A DNA stretch of 24,751 nucleotides from Echinostoma caproni (taxonomy: Eukaryota > Platyhelminthes > Trematoda > Plagiorchiida > Echinostomatidae): the NCBI GenBank assembly GCA_900618425.1, contig UZAN01040906.1, forward strand, positions 42,543-67,293. The letters run 5' to 3'. Position 1 is the stretch's first letter, and each line of letters starts with the position of its first letter. This document shows, in pieces, positions 10,335 through 19,992 of the stretch. Under the pieces are notes generated by a model. That model was not told the DNA's origin. It searched no databases and saw only the letters and a program-made list of their open reading frames with translations. The position numbers and the translations under genes are program-made.

Positions 10335-11559
10335 TCTCAATATTTGGATTAGTTCGTTAGTTAGTAAGATAGATTCATTCGGGTTTGGAATAAGACTTTA
10401 AATGACAATGGCATGTATCGAATGTTCTGTGTTGATTAGGTCCTCTTCAACTGATCCACAAGAGACTCTTGTTAACCATTGGGGCATTAGATGAATGTTC
10501 AGGGGAAGGATAGATTCATTCCAGAAGATTTACAGGCACCACTGAGCCCGTTCAACCAAGTAACTAGTATAAATTAAATGACGCACAAACAAATGTATGT
10601 TTAATGGTTGTTTAAACTGAACTTAACTGAACGTTTCTTCGCTTCTATGCGTGGTCACTAATTGAATCAGCCAAAGTTAGCGCTGACTGCGGCGATTGTC
10701 TCCAAGTGTACAATATGAGGATAAAATTTTACTACAAACCTTATAAAACAAATTACGAGGGAATTACTCGGCTGTTACGTACAATATGCATAGTTGAATT
10801 TGTAAATGACTGCTATAAGTGAATCATAGCTTTTTCAGTGGTCTCACATTACGCGGTTTGTTCCCCGAAAATCTCCTCTTCTGCTCTATCGATCGTTATC
10901 ATCATCACGTGCTGGGATCTGTCAACTGAACGAATAGGGAGGTCAAGCATTAACGTGAGTTTCGCTCATTACTTTTCTGCGCTGCGTTTTGAATTGTGAA
11001 TTAAATTGCGTCAACAATCCATTCATTATTTACTGTGATTTGAACAATTGCGAATGTGTCACTGAGTCTTCGAATGGGATCTACAATCATTCACATAGTT
11101 GCATGCAATGTTGTTTAAGCGCGGATTGTAATACATGATGTGATATCGATCAGTGGTGTAATTTTGACCCAGAAAACTCAGAAGAGCAAAACACGTGTTG
11201 GTATCTGTTTTCATGGTACTGCATATTTGGATTGCGTGGATAGACGACTTTGGTGCGATTCAAACGGTCAGCTAAAAATTGTTTGTCCATGGAATGTCCT
11301 AGCAAAAAGGGTTTTTATGTGTTTTGCACCACTATGGGTGTGTGGATTCAAACTGAATTGACGAGAATACTCGGAAACCCTTCAATGCTATTTCACACTT
11401 GATGGTTAAGTAGCAACTGCATTTCATTGCAAACTCTACTACCTTCCTACAAAGATGTATTGAATCTAATCAATAAAGTAACTGTATATTTGTTCTCTAT
11501 TGATTGATTTTCTAATTTAAAATAGATATTCTAATGGTTGCTGCCGTTATTATCAATCA
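10335..11559. other. Unassigned DNA, no clear gene
   Basis: No domain recognised. Near 11138-11240 two overlapping plus-strand frames are open; one reads WCNFDPENSEEQNTCW after an AG, the other VGICFHGTAYLDCVDRRLWC. Either could be a fragment of coding sequence, but neither has clean splice sites on both sides. Confidence 0.35.
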
Positions 11560-11888
11560 TGCTTGTCCTTTTAGAAGTTGACGGTCGACACTTGGATATT
11601 TGGATATTTGCGCATGCCCAACCGTCGTCTACCGCACGGCACTTTATTCTCTGTAGCCTCTCCCGGCTGGAGGAAACCACGTGGAGGTCAACGGATGGTG
11701 TGGAGACGAGACATGAGGAAATACACAGAGTCATTAGGTAGCAGGTGTCTCGCGCCTTCCAGGTTGGGGTTTCAAAGGCTCCACAATTGGGTGGTTGGAG
11801 GGGCCCCCGAGATCATGGTTACGGAGGGTTAGAGACACGGAGCGATATGGCTAGTTGGCGCTCATGTATCCACTCATTATTCTGGTGA
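11560..11888 (+). mobile_element. RTE-clade (SR2-like) non-LTR retrotransposon, extreme C-terminal relic
   Basis: The plus-strand frame from 11578 reads GYLRMPNRRLPHGTLF, then SPGWRKPRGGQRMVWRRDM, which matches the segment after LGHVLRMP in RTE-type proteins. After about 11740 the similarity moves to another frame: GPRDHGYGGLETRSDMASWR then SCIHSLFW, ending at TGA 11886-11888, the expected C-terminus. At least one frameshift and a small rearrangement separate the two parts. Everything N-terminal is missing. This copy reaches the natural protein end, unlike the relic at 22389-22850. Confidence 0.85.
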
Positions 11889-12968
11889 CTTCAGTCTATA
11901 TAAATTTGCTATCTTTTGCTTGAAGTTGCTCTCAACATTCTAATCTTCATTCTGCTATTTTATCCAAATGGGCAACAAAAGATAGTAACCAAACCTGTGC
12001 AGCAAAGTGCATGGGTAACGGTTGTAAGAACTAAAACTGAACTGGTTGGTTGTAGAAGTTGACCGATATGAAAGCGAACCGACAGCAGTGGTGTTCTTGC
12101 TGTCATTTCTTATCAGGCCAGAATGTTTGAAACGGCATGTATGCAGAGTTCGATTGCGCAACCTCTGTGTGTGTCGACCATAGAGGTTCACCTCCGTCCC
12201 CCTCCCTCAAAGTAGGTCCAATCCCTGTTCACCTTAAATTTTACCACCAATCTTGTATGCATTGCGAGTGTGGCAGCGACCGATGAAGTTTGCCCCACTG
12301 TATTACACTGTACGATGATGATGATGATGATGATGATTTAGGTTCGTGAGTTTCAGAGGTACTCAGTTATCATCTAATTGACTGTTGCTGATGATGATGC
12401 ACGGAATATATGAATTGGTAGGCTGCCGTGTCCTCTCGGGGTCATCTTACGCCTCTTTGATCTCCAACTCTCACATATCGCTCCACAAAGCTGAGGATGA
12501 TATCAGTGTTCACATCGCGTGGACTTACTTGACAAGTGGGCTAAAATAAGGATGGGGGTAACAGAAATTTGAAATCCTTGGCAGGCTGGTGTATGGTCTA
12601 CAAAGACACTTACTCCTGATTGGACAGACGAGAACCACCGTGTGATTCCACTATTGCGACGTGAGCTTGTCCTGCATCGACCAGTTGGTTGCCGCTCCAT
12701 GTACCAATTGAAGAATCAGCTCCAGTAACCATGCTCTAAAGCACTGCTACATTACCATTCACACATAGCTGTGCTAAGAAGACAAGAGAAACACCGAGTG
12801 ACGCCAAAGCTTATATCGTACCAAACTCCCACGAAATCCCATAATCACCATGAAGCTGGTTTAATCCCTTCCAAGAAACTAACCACAGTAAGGTAAAATA
12901 AATGGTTAATAGAAAATCAGTATTGGTGAATAGATAATTTTCTCTCTTCTCTATGATTGAGAAACTAA
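11889..12968. other. Unassigned DNA between the RTE relic and the CR1-like LINE
   Basis: No gene recognised. It contains a GAT microsatellite (12314-12338). A minus-strand ATG frame (12700-12503) includes a donor-like GTAAGT after codon 29, but shows no family motif. The LINE reading frame at 12990 opens only after a TAA at 12966-12968. Confidence 0.4.
12314..12338. repeat. (GAT)8 microsatellite
   Basis: About eight uninterrupted GAT units. Simple repeat. Confidence 0.95.
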
Positions 12969-12989
12969 TGCATTGAAGCTCTCAAAATA

Positions 12990-13936
12990 TTGATAAAGTC
13001 CGCCACTCAGAGGGTTTCGTATCCGCACCCTCCTATCATAGTCAGTGCTCCCTATCTGGAGGCTACTGATGTCGCCGAGGTGCTACGAGGACTTCGTCAA
13101 TACCAATCCCCAGGTCCAGATGGAGTTCACCCGTTGGTGCTAAAGGAGCTGGTTGGTGTTGTGTCAACCCCGCTAGCCCAGATGTTCAATTTGTCTCTCC
13201 GGACTGGCCGATTACCATCGGACTGGAAGAAGGCGCTGGTTGTTCCCTTGTTCAAAGGTGGTGATAAGCATGCCCCGGTAAACTATCGGCCCGTGAGTTT
13301 GACATGTGTAGCATGTAAAGTGTTAGAGAAATTAGTGGCGAAGCACATTATCAGTCACCTAGAGGCGCAACATTGCATTTCTTCTCGACAACATGGCTTC
13401 CGACGGGGCCGTTCCTGTCTATCCAATCTCCTGTTGGCACGTGAGCATTGGGCGGAGTCTAAAGCTGAAGGTTATCCTACGGATGTTGTGTTCGTGGATT
13501 TCAGCAAAGCGTTTGATACGGTGTCTCACTCGAAGTTACTGATGAAATTATGCTCGTTTGGCATCCAGGGCCCGCTGCTGTCATGGATAGATGACTTTCT
13601 GAGGGACAGACTATTCTCGGTGAAAGCGTCAAGGGCACGATCACCATGGTTAACGGTCTCTAGTGGCGTTCCGCAAGGATCAGTACTGGGGCCAATACTA
13701 TTTCTGCTTTTCATCAACGACCTGCCAGACTGCCTGGAATCGGAATGTCTATTGTACGCGGATGATCTGAAGATTTGGAGACCCATCCAGTCAGAGAGTG
13801 ACGTGAACACCCTGCAGAGAGACCTGGACTCTTTGATGCACTGGTCGCGAGTGTGGGATTTACCCATCAATCCTACAAAATGTCATTACATGTCCATTGG
13901 CCGGCAGCCCAGTCCAAGAGTGTACCACCTTATGGA
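12990..13936 (+). CDS. Non-LTR reverse transcriptase, partial (cut by gap)
   Basis: RNA-directed DNA polymerase of a LINE, which copies element RNA at a nicked target. Domains in order: YQSPGPDGVHPLVLKEL (entry to the polymerase), VVPLFKGG, VNYRPVSLTCVACKVLE, QHGFRRGRSCLSNLL, motif A VVFVDFSKAFDTV (13494-13517 carries VDFSKAFD), motif B SSGVPQGSVLGPILFLLFIN, motif C LLYADDLKIW (YADD at 13755-13766), and the thumb-proximal INPTKCHYMSIG. All catalytic Asp residues are present and no stop or frameshift occurs before the gap, so this is a fairly recent insertion. The frame begins with TTG and is open to 12969, so no natural start codon exists here; the copy lacks the endonuclease domain. Reading through the gap to 14750 is an artefact of undetermined bases. 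Confidence 0.93.
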
Positions 13937-14719
13937 NNNNNNNNNNNNNNNNNNNNNNNNNNNNNNNNNNNNNNNNNNNNNNNNNNNNNNNNNNNNNNNN
14001 NNNNNNNNNNNNNNNNNNNNNNNNNNNNNNNNNNNNNNNNNNNNNNNNNNNNNNNNNNNNNNNNNNNNNNNNNNNNNNNNNNNNNNNNNNNNNNNNNNNN
14101 NNNNNNNNNNNNNNNNNNNNNNNNNNNNNNNNNNNNNNNNNNNNNNNNNNNNNNNNNNNNNNNNNNNNNNNNNNNNNNNNNNNNNNNNNNNNNNNNNNNN
14201 NNNNNNNNNNNNNNNNNNNNNNNNNNNNNNNNNNNNNNNNNNNNNNNNNNNNNNNNNNNNNNNNNNNNNNNNNNNNNNNNNNNNNNNNNNNNNNNNNNNN
14301 NNNNNNNNNNNNNNNNNNNNNNNNNNNNNNNNNNNNNNNNNNNNNNNNNNNNNNNNNNNNNNNNNNNNNNNNNNNNNNNNNNNNNNNNNNNNNNNNNNNN
14401 NNNNNNNNNNNNNNNNNNNNNNNNNNNNNNNNNNNNNNNNNNNNNNNNNNNNNNNNNNNNNNNNNNNNNNNNNNNNNNNNNNNNNNNNNNNNNNNNNNNN
14501 NNNNNNNNNNNNNNNNNNNNNNNNNNNNNNNNNNNNNNNNNNNNNNNNNNNNNNNNNNNNNNNNNNNNNNNNNNNNNNNNNNNNNNNNNNNNNNNNNNNN
14601 NNNNNNNNNNNNNNNNNNNNNNNNNNNNNNNNNNNNNNNNNNNNNNNNNNNNNNNNNNNNNNNNNNNNNNNNNNNNNNNNNNNNNNNNNNNNNNNNNNNN
14701 NNNNNNNNNNNNNNNNNNN
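13937..14719. other. Assembly gap (783 undetermined bases)
   Basis: A continuous run of N inside the LINE. It hides the C-terminal part of the reverse transcriptase and most of the 3' untranslated region. Gaps inside young repeats are a common assembly failure. Confidence 1.
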
Positions 14720-14741
14720 TTACCCTCTGCCTCTAATTGAA

Positions 14742-14776
14742 GAACATTGAACATTGAACATTGAACATTGAACATT
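14742..14776 (+). repeat. (GAACATT)5 LINE 3' tail
   Basis: Five perfect 7-base units, followed by ATATTAC. Its position right after the LINE marks the 3' terminus of the element. Confidence 0.9.
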
Positions 14777-16238
14777 ATATTACTTTACAGCTGTAGTAAA
14801 GTCTAGCTTTGCACTGGATGTGTATGTCATTTTACAAGTACTGAAGATGATATCCCGTCTAGCCATGAAAGATTTGTGAACAAGTTTGTGGAACAGGCGA
14901 GAATCATGTTTGGAGAATACTGTGTTTTACACTGCTTCACAATAACAAGCATGAATAGTTTTCGTGCAGGTAAGCGTTTTTCCAGCCTTTTCATTGTGGA
15001 TAAAAACGGGGGTGAAGGTTTGATTGCCACGATGGGCCATCTTTGAAGTCTATTCCACGTAAAACATGGTTGTATTTGGCACCACGGGCTACCAGGGGAC
15101 AAAACCTCCACACATACACACGCACACACACACACACACACACAGGTTCTCACGGTATATAGTCATTTCTGAGTCTAAAAAACAACCGGTTCCGGTTGGT
15201 CAAATTTCGCTTCCGAGTGTTCATTAAAAGGAAGATACGATAAAAATAGCAAAATAAATCCGTCAGCGAAGAATCTAACCGCCCCCAGGGTGAAATTCAT
15301 TTGAAATGATGCAAATCAGTTAGACCTAGTGTGAAGATGACGCGATGGCATCGCACTTGATGAATATATTTATCGTCTCATGTCAAGAGGGAATGGCGAG
15401 ATGAACTAAAGATTAGCACCTGCAAATGGGCGTGGCTGTTTATGAGCAAATATATGCGATCCGGAACCGAAACTGAACGGCTTCTTCAAGCACAGAGTTT
15501 TTCTCTTCATTTTCATCGAATTCCAGGAGTATGATCCCAATTTCGTTGGGTTCTTATTTTACACTCTAAACAATTTCCCAACAGTTACAGTTGATTACGG
15601 GGAATTTCCCATTTTGATGTTTTACTTGCATAGTGTATGGACACCCAACAGTGATCATCCCGCTTCACCCAGAAGTAATGGTACTATTAAATCCCACGGT
15701 TAAGACGATGGTTGTGGGGTTACGAATCGTTTATCGCGGTTTGTGGTTCGGGAATACCAATTACGTGATTACCATTTGCTTCCAATCGCCGTTGTTTTAG
15801 TACATTCATTGTGAAAGAGCAGCGCGTCACACATACGCTACCAAAGCTGAACAACTCAGCTATTGAGGCGTTTCATCCAGCAATCACTTAGTGAACGTTC
15901 ATAGACTACCGGGTTTTTTAGTAATCATCGGGCACTCAGGTGCCAGAGCACATGTGCACGCACAATCTTCGTCTATCACTTTTACAATTCAACGAGTCCT
16001 ACTTCGACATGCTGCTTTTACATTTCCACCAGCATGCTTTGATTGATAGTGAAACATGAAGTGTACCGTTGGTATGAAAACCAAGAGAAGCTAAATTGCT
16101 AATTTGTCTACTCATGAGTAGTATACTCTCATATCTGACAATGGAGGTGTGGGGCACCACGAGATCACGTCATTGATAGCCTTCAATGAATTTGAGAATC
16201 ATTTCAACCATAAATGGTAGCTATAAAAATTTCTACAA
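14777..16238. other. Unassigned DNA, CA microsatellite inside
   Basis: No gene recognised over about 1.5 kb. It contains the CA repeat at 15108-15144. The minus-strand frame 14827-15153 is partly translated from that repeat and is not called. GCACGCACAATC (15957-15968) also occurs nearly identically in the SINE body near 19610, but the flanks do not extend the match. Confidence 0.4.
15108..15144. repeat. (CA)n microsatellite
   Basis: CA units with a TA and a CG interruption near the start, then ten or more perfect units. Confidence 0.9.
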
Positions 16239-16640
16239 TTGTTTTATTGTCATATCAAATTACTAAGGGGTTCTCTGTCCCCTAGGTCGTTAAAATTTTG
16301 TCATGCTACATTTGTGCTCCAGTGGATAATTCATCAACGTTTGTGTCACACAATGTTTGACTCCGAATCCTTCATCACTTATACGATCCCCTACGCCCCA
16401 GAATCTTCAAAGAATTTGAAACTCTATATATTATGGCGCAAGAGCGGCATTCTTTATAATTTAATTCGCCAAGTTAGAAACCGATACAAGATCAGATTTA
16501 CTCTGAAAGCACCGAGCAGTCTAGGAAGTGGCGTAAAGCAATACAAAACCTCAAAAGATGTCTATTTGTTCATCAAAAGTGCAACCCTTATTTGGAAAAT
16601 TGAACTAATTCAAGAAATTGATAAGAATGACAAAATATGA
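16239..16640 (+). CDS. Unassigned open frame just upstream of an endonuclease relic
   Basis: A 133-codon plus-strand frame ending at TGA 16638-16640. It contains SKNLKLYILWRKSGILYNLI and VRNRYKIRFTLKAPSSLGSG, basic and protein-like. I do not recognise a family. It lies immediately upstream of the endonuclease remnant at 16666, in the place where the N-terminal part or first open frame of the same element would be expected. It may therefore belong to that dead element; it could also be chance, since overlapping frames of similar size occur in this window. Confidence 0.25.
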   Translation: MFYCHIKLLRGSLSPRSLKFCHATFVLQWIIHQRLCHTMFDSESFITYTIPYAPESSKNLKLYILWRKSGILYNLIRQVRNRYKIRFTLKAPSSLGSGVKQYKTSKDVYLFIKSATLIWKIELIQEIDKNDKI

Positions 16641-16665
16641 TGCATCAAGAAGGATTATACTGTAA

Positions 16666-17560
16666 GAAACTTGGTTGTATCGCAACACGAACGACTCTTT
16701 CGTTGCGCTGGATTACTTTGATATGCACCACTTGGATCGAAACTGTTTACTACGAGATCTTGGTGGTGGTCTAATAGCCTACATCAAACCTTCCTGTCAT
16801 AACTCTACACATATTATCTTCACCTACAAAGTAGGTTAAATCTCATGTAATTCAGCTCAATGTGAACCCCGTTTTCTGAGTCAGTATCGTTCTATTGTAG
16901 CTTCGTTGCATCACACCTTCCGGTACAACCTCTGATGTACAGAAATTTAATGATTTATTTATATCCAAACTTTATTACTAGACGAAACTCTCCTTTTCAG
17001 CGTTAGCGGTAATCTAAACTATGCTGTTGTTCATTTTTTTGACTTGTCTCTCTCTTTCTTCAAAATTTCATAAATTTGCCCACAAGAGGAAACGCGCAGC
17101 TTGACCTTATGTTTTCGAACGATTCTGACCTGGGTGCTGTCCGAAAAGAATCCCGTTTGACAGACTCTGATAATTCTATTTTAGATGTTTTGCCAAAAGT
17201 CTACTTAAAGAAACATTCTGGTACACAGATACGTGCATCCAGTTGGAAGATTTTCCATAGGCCGGGCTACCCGGTGCATTTGGCATCATTGAGAGAATTA
17301 GTCTCTCGTACATAGTTTGATCAGTTCTATGACCCAAGTGTCTCAATCGAATGCAAACACTTGACTGGTTAATCAAACTGCTGCCTCAACCTCTTCTGCT
17401 CGATGGCTGCTATGTATATCAGCTCCGTCAGATTTTCTTCTCCCTTTTGAAAACCCTCTAAAGAATCAAAGAATGAGCATATAAAAATCGTGATCGAGCT
17501 TTAGTTAGACAAACGTCAGTACATATCCAGATTGGGATCGAAATTCTTGACCGATTCCAT
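16666..17560 (+). pseudogene. Non-LTR endonuclease (APE-like) and linker remnant
   Basis: At 16666 the frame reads ETWLYRNTNDSFVALDYFDM, where ETWL is the conserved start of the second endonuclease block, followed by RDLGGGLIAYIK (GGGLIAYIK at 16762-16788), matching the usual RGGGVALYVK. A stop follows in the next 20 codons. The similarity resumes in another frame at about 17060 with NLPTRGNAQLDLMFSND and DSDNSILDVLP, where the usual catalytic SDH motif reads SDN. The same frame carries on past a stop at 17313 through YDPSVSIECK and SVRFSSPF, the linker to the polymerase, with further stops. No function can remain. Confidence 0.75.
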
Positions 17561-17761
17561 AATGAAACGGAAATTGACGATCGGAATGGCAAAACAAATC
17601 TAGAGTGCAGTGAAAATACTCTGAGGGTCGCAACCCATACCGGTTAGATCAAAGACAATTCACTAATTGCAAACAATTATCTACGACTCACACGTTTGTG
17701 CACTTGGCTAACTGAGTTCTTCAACCCCTAGACAGACATGGTACATCATCATTTCGTATGT

Positions 17762-18605
17762 TTCCTCGACTACACTGATGCATTTAAAGGTGTCTTTACT
17801 CCATGGTGCTGGACTTTCCAAAACTAACCTGTATCTACTTCAAGATTATTTTACTGGTTCTTTGGAGAAAGCTTTTCACTTATTATTGGTCAGTTCAGGT
17901 GTGCTTCATGGAGGAATACCGCCCCCATTTCCCCTCTGTTTCTATATTCGAGACCTACCGATTTACCCAGACAAATTTCTCATCAAGCACGCTGATGCTG
18001 TTAATGTGTGTTCCAAATTCCAAGTTGAGTTCCGTTCCTCACAGTTTAAAACCAATTTATCGGTATTAAGCTTATGGTCTTCGTATTCGAAATTATCTAT
18101 AAACTACTCCAAATGTAGGACTGTCACCTCATTAGCGAAAGGAGAACAGCTACATTCTTTTGAAAGAAATCGCAACTCGAATTTTATCCAGATCTGACTT
18201 GTGTGTTTCTTTGGTTCACGGTTGCGATCTTTGAAACTTCCATTGAATTTACTCACCCGGTTTCTATATTCTTGTGTTGAAACTCATCTCTTCTACTGCT
18301 CTTCGTTTTTATTTGCCGGTCTTAGAGTTAACGAGTACGATTNACGATTAATTCTACACCGGTTTGTAAAATTTATTTTACCCACAAGCGGTATTCCCTA
18401 TTTACACTTGCTCAATTTTATTGTTCCGAAGTATTTTGCCTCGTGCTAAAATTTCTGCCACAAGATTTTATCAGACATCACTCACCTATTACAAACAGAA
18501 CTTGAGCGATTTGTGTCAAATTCCATAACCAAGTGTCGTCATAAACTTGTGTATACTCGTAGCACCACTTCCGACCGTTTGTTCGTTATTCCATATCTTT
18601 CGTGA
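17762..18605 (+). pseudogene. Dead non-LTR reverse transcriptase remnant
   Basis: Motif A is recognisable as FLDYTDAFKGV (17762 on); one frameshift then leads into a frame that stays open from 17778 to 18605 apart from stops at 18195-18197 and 18447-18449. It shows motif B SSGVLHGGIPPPFPLCFYIR (usual SGVPQG) and a broken motif C, IKHADAVNVCSKF, where YADD has become HADA. The C-terminal block follows: LSLWSSYSKLSINYSKC, then THLFYCSSFLFAGLRVNEYD, then HKILSDITHLLQTELERF. Most of the fingers subdomain between the linker and motif A is missing. The loss of the second catalytic Asp makes it inactive. Confidence 0.8.
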
Positions 18606-18830
18606 TTTCCCGCACAGAAAGCATCTGTGGGAGACAAATTTTCAAAAATTCTAGATAAATGATATCCATTTTCACATTTTTACGCCATCTTCCTCTTTTG
18701 AATTCTCTATACTGTATTTCACTTTTTTTTCTCTCTGATTGTATGCGTTCTTAAATGATCCCAGTGTGCAACGAGCTAAATATCCATCCACATTAGGATG
18801 AATAAAACCATTTGTGATTTGACTTGACTC

Positions 18831-19559
18831 TCACATTTGGGTCCTAGAAAAAGTAATATGGTGCAGTACAAATGAAACGTAAGAATGCAACGTTAGAAAG
18901 CACCGCATGACAAAATGTATTTCATCACTTGAGTATGAGAATGAACCCCGGATTGCAAAGCAAATAGCGCACAAATGTGTTACCCCGTTCGTTTAGGCAA
19001 CTTTTCATTTTTTTATACGGGTGTCCCAATTGCGAAATGCAGCACTTGTGACAGCACATGTGACCGGATCAAAATGATATTTTCCTCAAGTTGTTAAAAT
19101 CATGAAAAAAAAACAGAAGCATGGTGATTGAGGACCTGTTTTCGTGATACGCAATCCTGCACGGCTGTTTCGCGTCCTACGGTATGTTCTGGAATAATGA
19201 CCTTAAATGGGACCAATGACTTTCATCCGGTCAGCACTTCTCCACCACGTGATCCGTAACATCATGATTTGGAATCACTGAAAGCAATTGTTTGGAATGA
19301 TATCACGGGAATATTTTAATTCAAAGATGTCCTCAACTGATGAATGCATCCCGTTTCGATGTTCTTAAACATCACGGTATTGATCCATTCCGTACAGTCG
19401 CCACACTGTTTTGGATGTTTATACGCAAGTCATCTTTCCTCTCATCAACACACTCCCAAAAAGACAGTTTACCCCTGGATCCAATGAAGAGGAGCAGTAA
19501 AACAATAGATTTCCTCGCATTTAACTCACAGCTACTTGTGAGTAATGATGTGGGATAAG
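18831..19559. other. Unassigned DNA between the dead LINE and the SINE pair
   Basis: No gene or repeat recognised. A plus-strand ATG frame (19340-19558) has no family motif; it ends where the SINE tail begins. Confidence 0.4.
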
Positions 19560-19650
19560 TGATATTGATTGATTTAAGCTTACTATCTATCCTTCAAACC
19601 TCACCTTCACGCACAATCCTCAGTTCATAGATTCAACCTTACACTACGAA

Positions 19651-19683
19651 GCACTAGACTCAAGTTTCGCTCATCAGTAGTGC
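19651..19683 (-). ncRNA. Type I hammerhead ribozyme, stem II nearly lost
   Basis: Minus strand: stem I strand GCACTA (19683-19678), core CTGATGA (19677-19671), GC (19670-19669), core GAAA with C (19668-19664), loop TTGA, cleavage triplet GTC (19659-19657), stem I strand TAGTGC (19656-19651). Stem I is six perfect pairs. Stem III is only AC/GU around a four-base loop, as in the schistosome hammerheads. All conserved core bases are present, but stem II is reduced to the two bases that normally form its first pair, with no loop. The copy at 19993-20037 has 12 extra bases at exactly this point. Activity would probably be weak or nil unless a neighbouring copy supplies the helix. Confidence 0.7.
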
Positions 19684-19718
19684 ATGTCCACCGTCCTCGA
19701 TTGCGAATAATCAATCTA

Positions 19719-19741
19719 GCCTTGTAGGTATGTGACAAGGC
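19719..19741. repeat. Perfect hairpin inside SINE copy 1
   Basis: GCCTTGT and ACAAGGC form a perfect seven-pair stem around a nine-base loop. It lies between the tRNA-like head and the hammerhead and is absent from the other copy. Confidence 0.7.
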
Positions 19742-19911
19742 TGCCCGTAACGCGCCTGGAAGTCTTGACTTCGTGATCAGCCTTCGATTGGAGTTAACAG
19801 ATTTTCATCGGTGTCTCCTTTGGTTGATGTTGGACCAAATGAACTGATTGATCATCACTGAAGATGACACCTGAACAAACATGAATTGGCAATTCGGTTC
19901 AGTCATGATAT

Positions 19912-19984
19912 GGGCTGATTAGCACAGTGGTAACGCGCACGCCTTCCATGCTAAGGGTTCGACGTTCAAATCATGGGTGGGATA
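19912..19984 (+). promoter_or_regulatory. tRNA-like RNA polymerase III promoter head
   Basis: A box TAGCACAGTGG (19920-19930) fits the consensus at every position; a B box GTTCAAATC (19964-19972) lies 43 bases on, normal tRNA spacing. The centre reads CCTTCCATG where tRNA-Gly(TCC) has its anticodon loop, so tRNA-Gly is a plausible ancestor. The anticodon stem no longer pairs well, so this is not a functional tRNA. Confidence 0.65.
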
Positions 19985-19992
19985 GTGAATAT

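Larger units (their letters stand above)
12990..14776 (+). mobile_element. CR1/Jockey-like LINE, 5'-truncated, with 3' GAACATT tail
   Basis: The copy starts inside the region between the endonuclease and reverse transcriptase domains, passes through an apparently undamaged polymerase domain, enters an assembly gap (13937-14719) and ends in five perfect GAACATT units (14742-14776). A short tandem repeat directly at the 3' end is typical of CR1-group elements, which use it in target-primed reverse transcription. The gap length is close to what the missing C-terminal part and 3' untranslated region would need. No clear target-site duplication is visible. The exact 5' junction cannot be fixed; similarity is convincing from about 13040. 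Confidence 0.85.
16666..18830 (+). mobile_element. Degenerate non-LTR retrotransposon (CR1/Jockey-like), endonuclease to 3' end
   Basis: Endonuclease and reverse transcriptase remnants lie in the correct order on one strand, in at least three frames. After the last coding remnant (ending about 18605-18660) an untranslated stretch leads to ATGAATAAAACCATTTG and a short TTGACTTGACT repeat at about 18818-18829, which I take as the 3' terminus. The element is much older than the LINE at 12990 and belongs to a different subfamily, since its C-terminal region has a LFYCSSFLFAGL motif and its polymerase motifs differ. One undetermined base occurs at 18343. Confidence 0.75.
19560..19783 (-). mobile_element. 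SINE-like repeat with hammerhead, copy 1 (minus strand)
   Basis: Read on the minus strand, this copy begins with GGCTGAT (19782-19776), a decayed tRNA-like head (CTTCCAGGC), an inserted hairpin, the hammerhead core (19683-19651), then a body GGTTGAATCTATGAACTGAG with GATTGTGCGTGAAGG, and ends in AAATCAATCAATATC, an AATC-type tail. The body and hammerhead align with the plus-strand copy at 19911-20125 (for example ATGAACTGAGGATTGTGCG is identical in both). Its head-ribozyme-body order matches the hammerhead-bearing Sm-alpha SINE-like family known from schistosomes. The head has lost a clean A box and B box, so this copy is probably not transcribed from its own promoter. Confidence 0.75.

Noticed and set aside
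12990..14750. A single 586-residue protein through the gap
   Set aside because: The middle is undetermined bases and the last codons lie in the LINE 3' end; only the part before 13937 is real, and its first codon is TTG with an open frame upstream.
13853..14775. Other frames spanning the gap on both strands
   Set aside because: They consist almost wholly of undetermined bases.
14827..15153. 108-codon minus-strand frame with Cys-Val runs
   Set aside because: Its N-terminal part is translated from the CA microsatellite; no other coding sign.
15957..15990. Third copy of the hammerhead SINE body
   Set aside because: Only about 12 bases (GCACGCACAATC) are shared; the flanks do not align and no hammerhead core is present.
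19331..19365. CTGATGA at 19336 as another hammerhead
   Set aside because: No GAAA core element or cleavage triplet follows at a usable distance on the same strand.
19911..19984. Functional tRNA-Gly gene
   Set aside because: A and B boxes are present, but the anticodon stem does not pair and the sequence continues directly into the SINE body.
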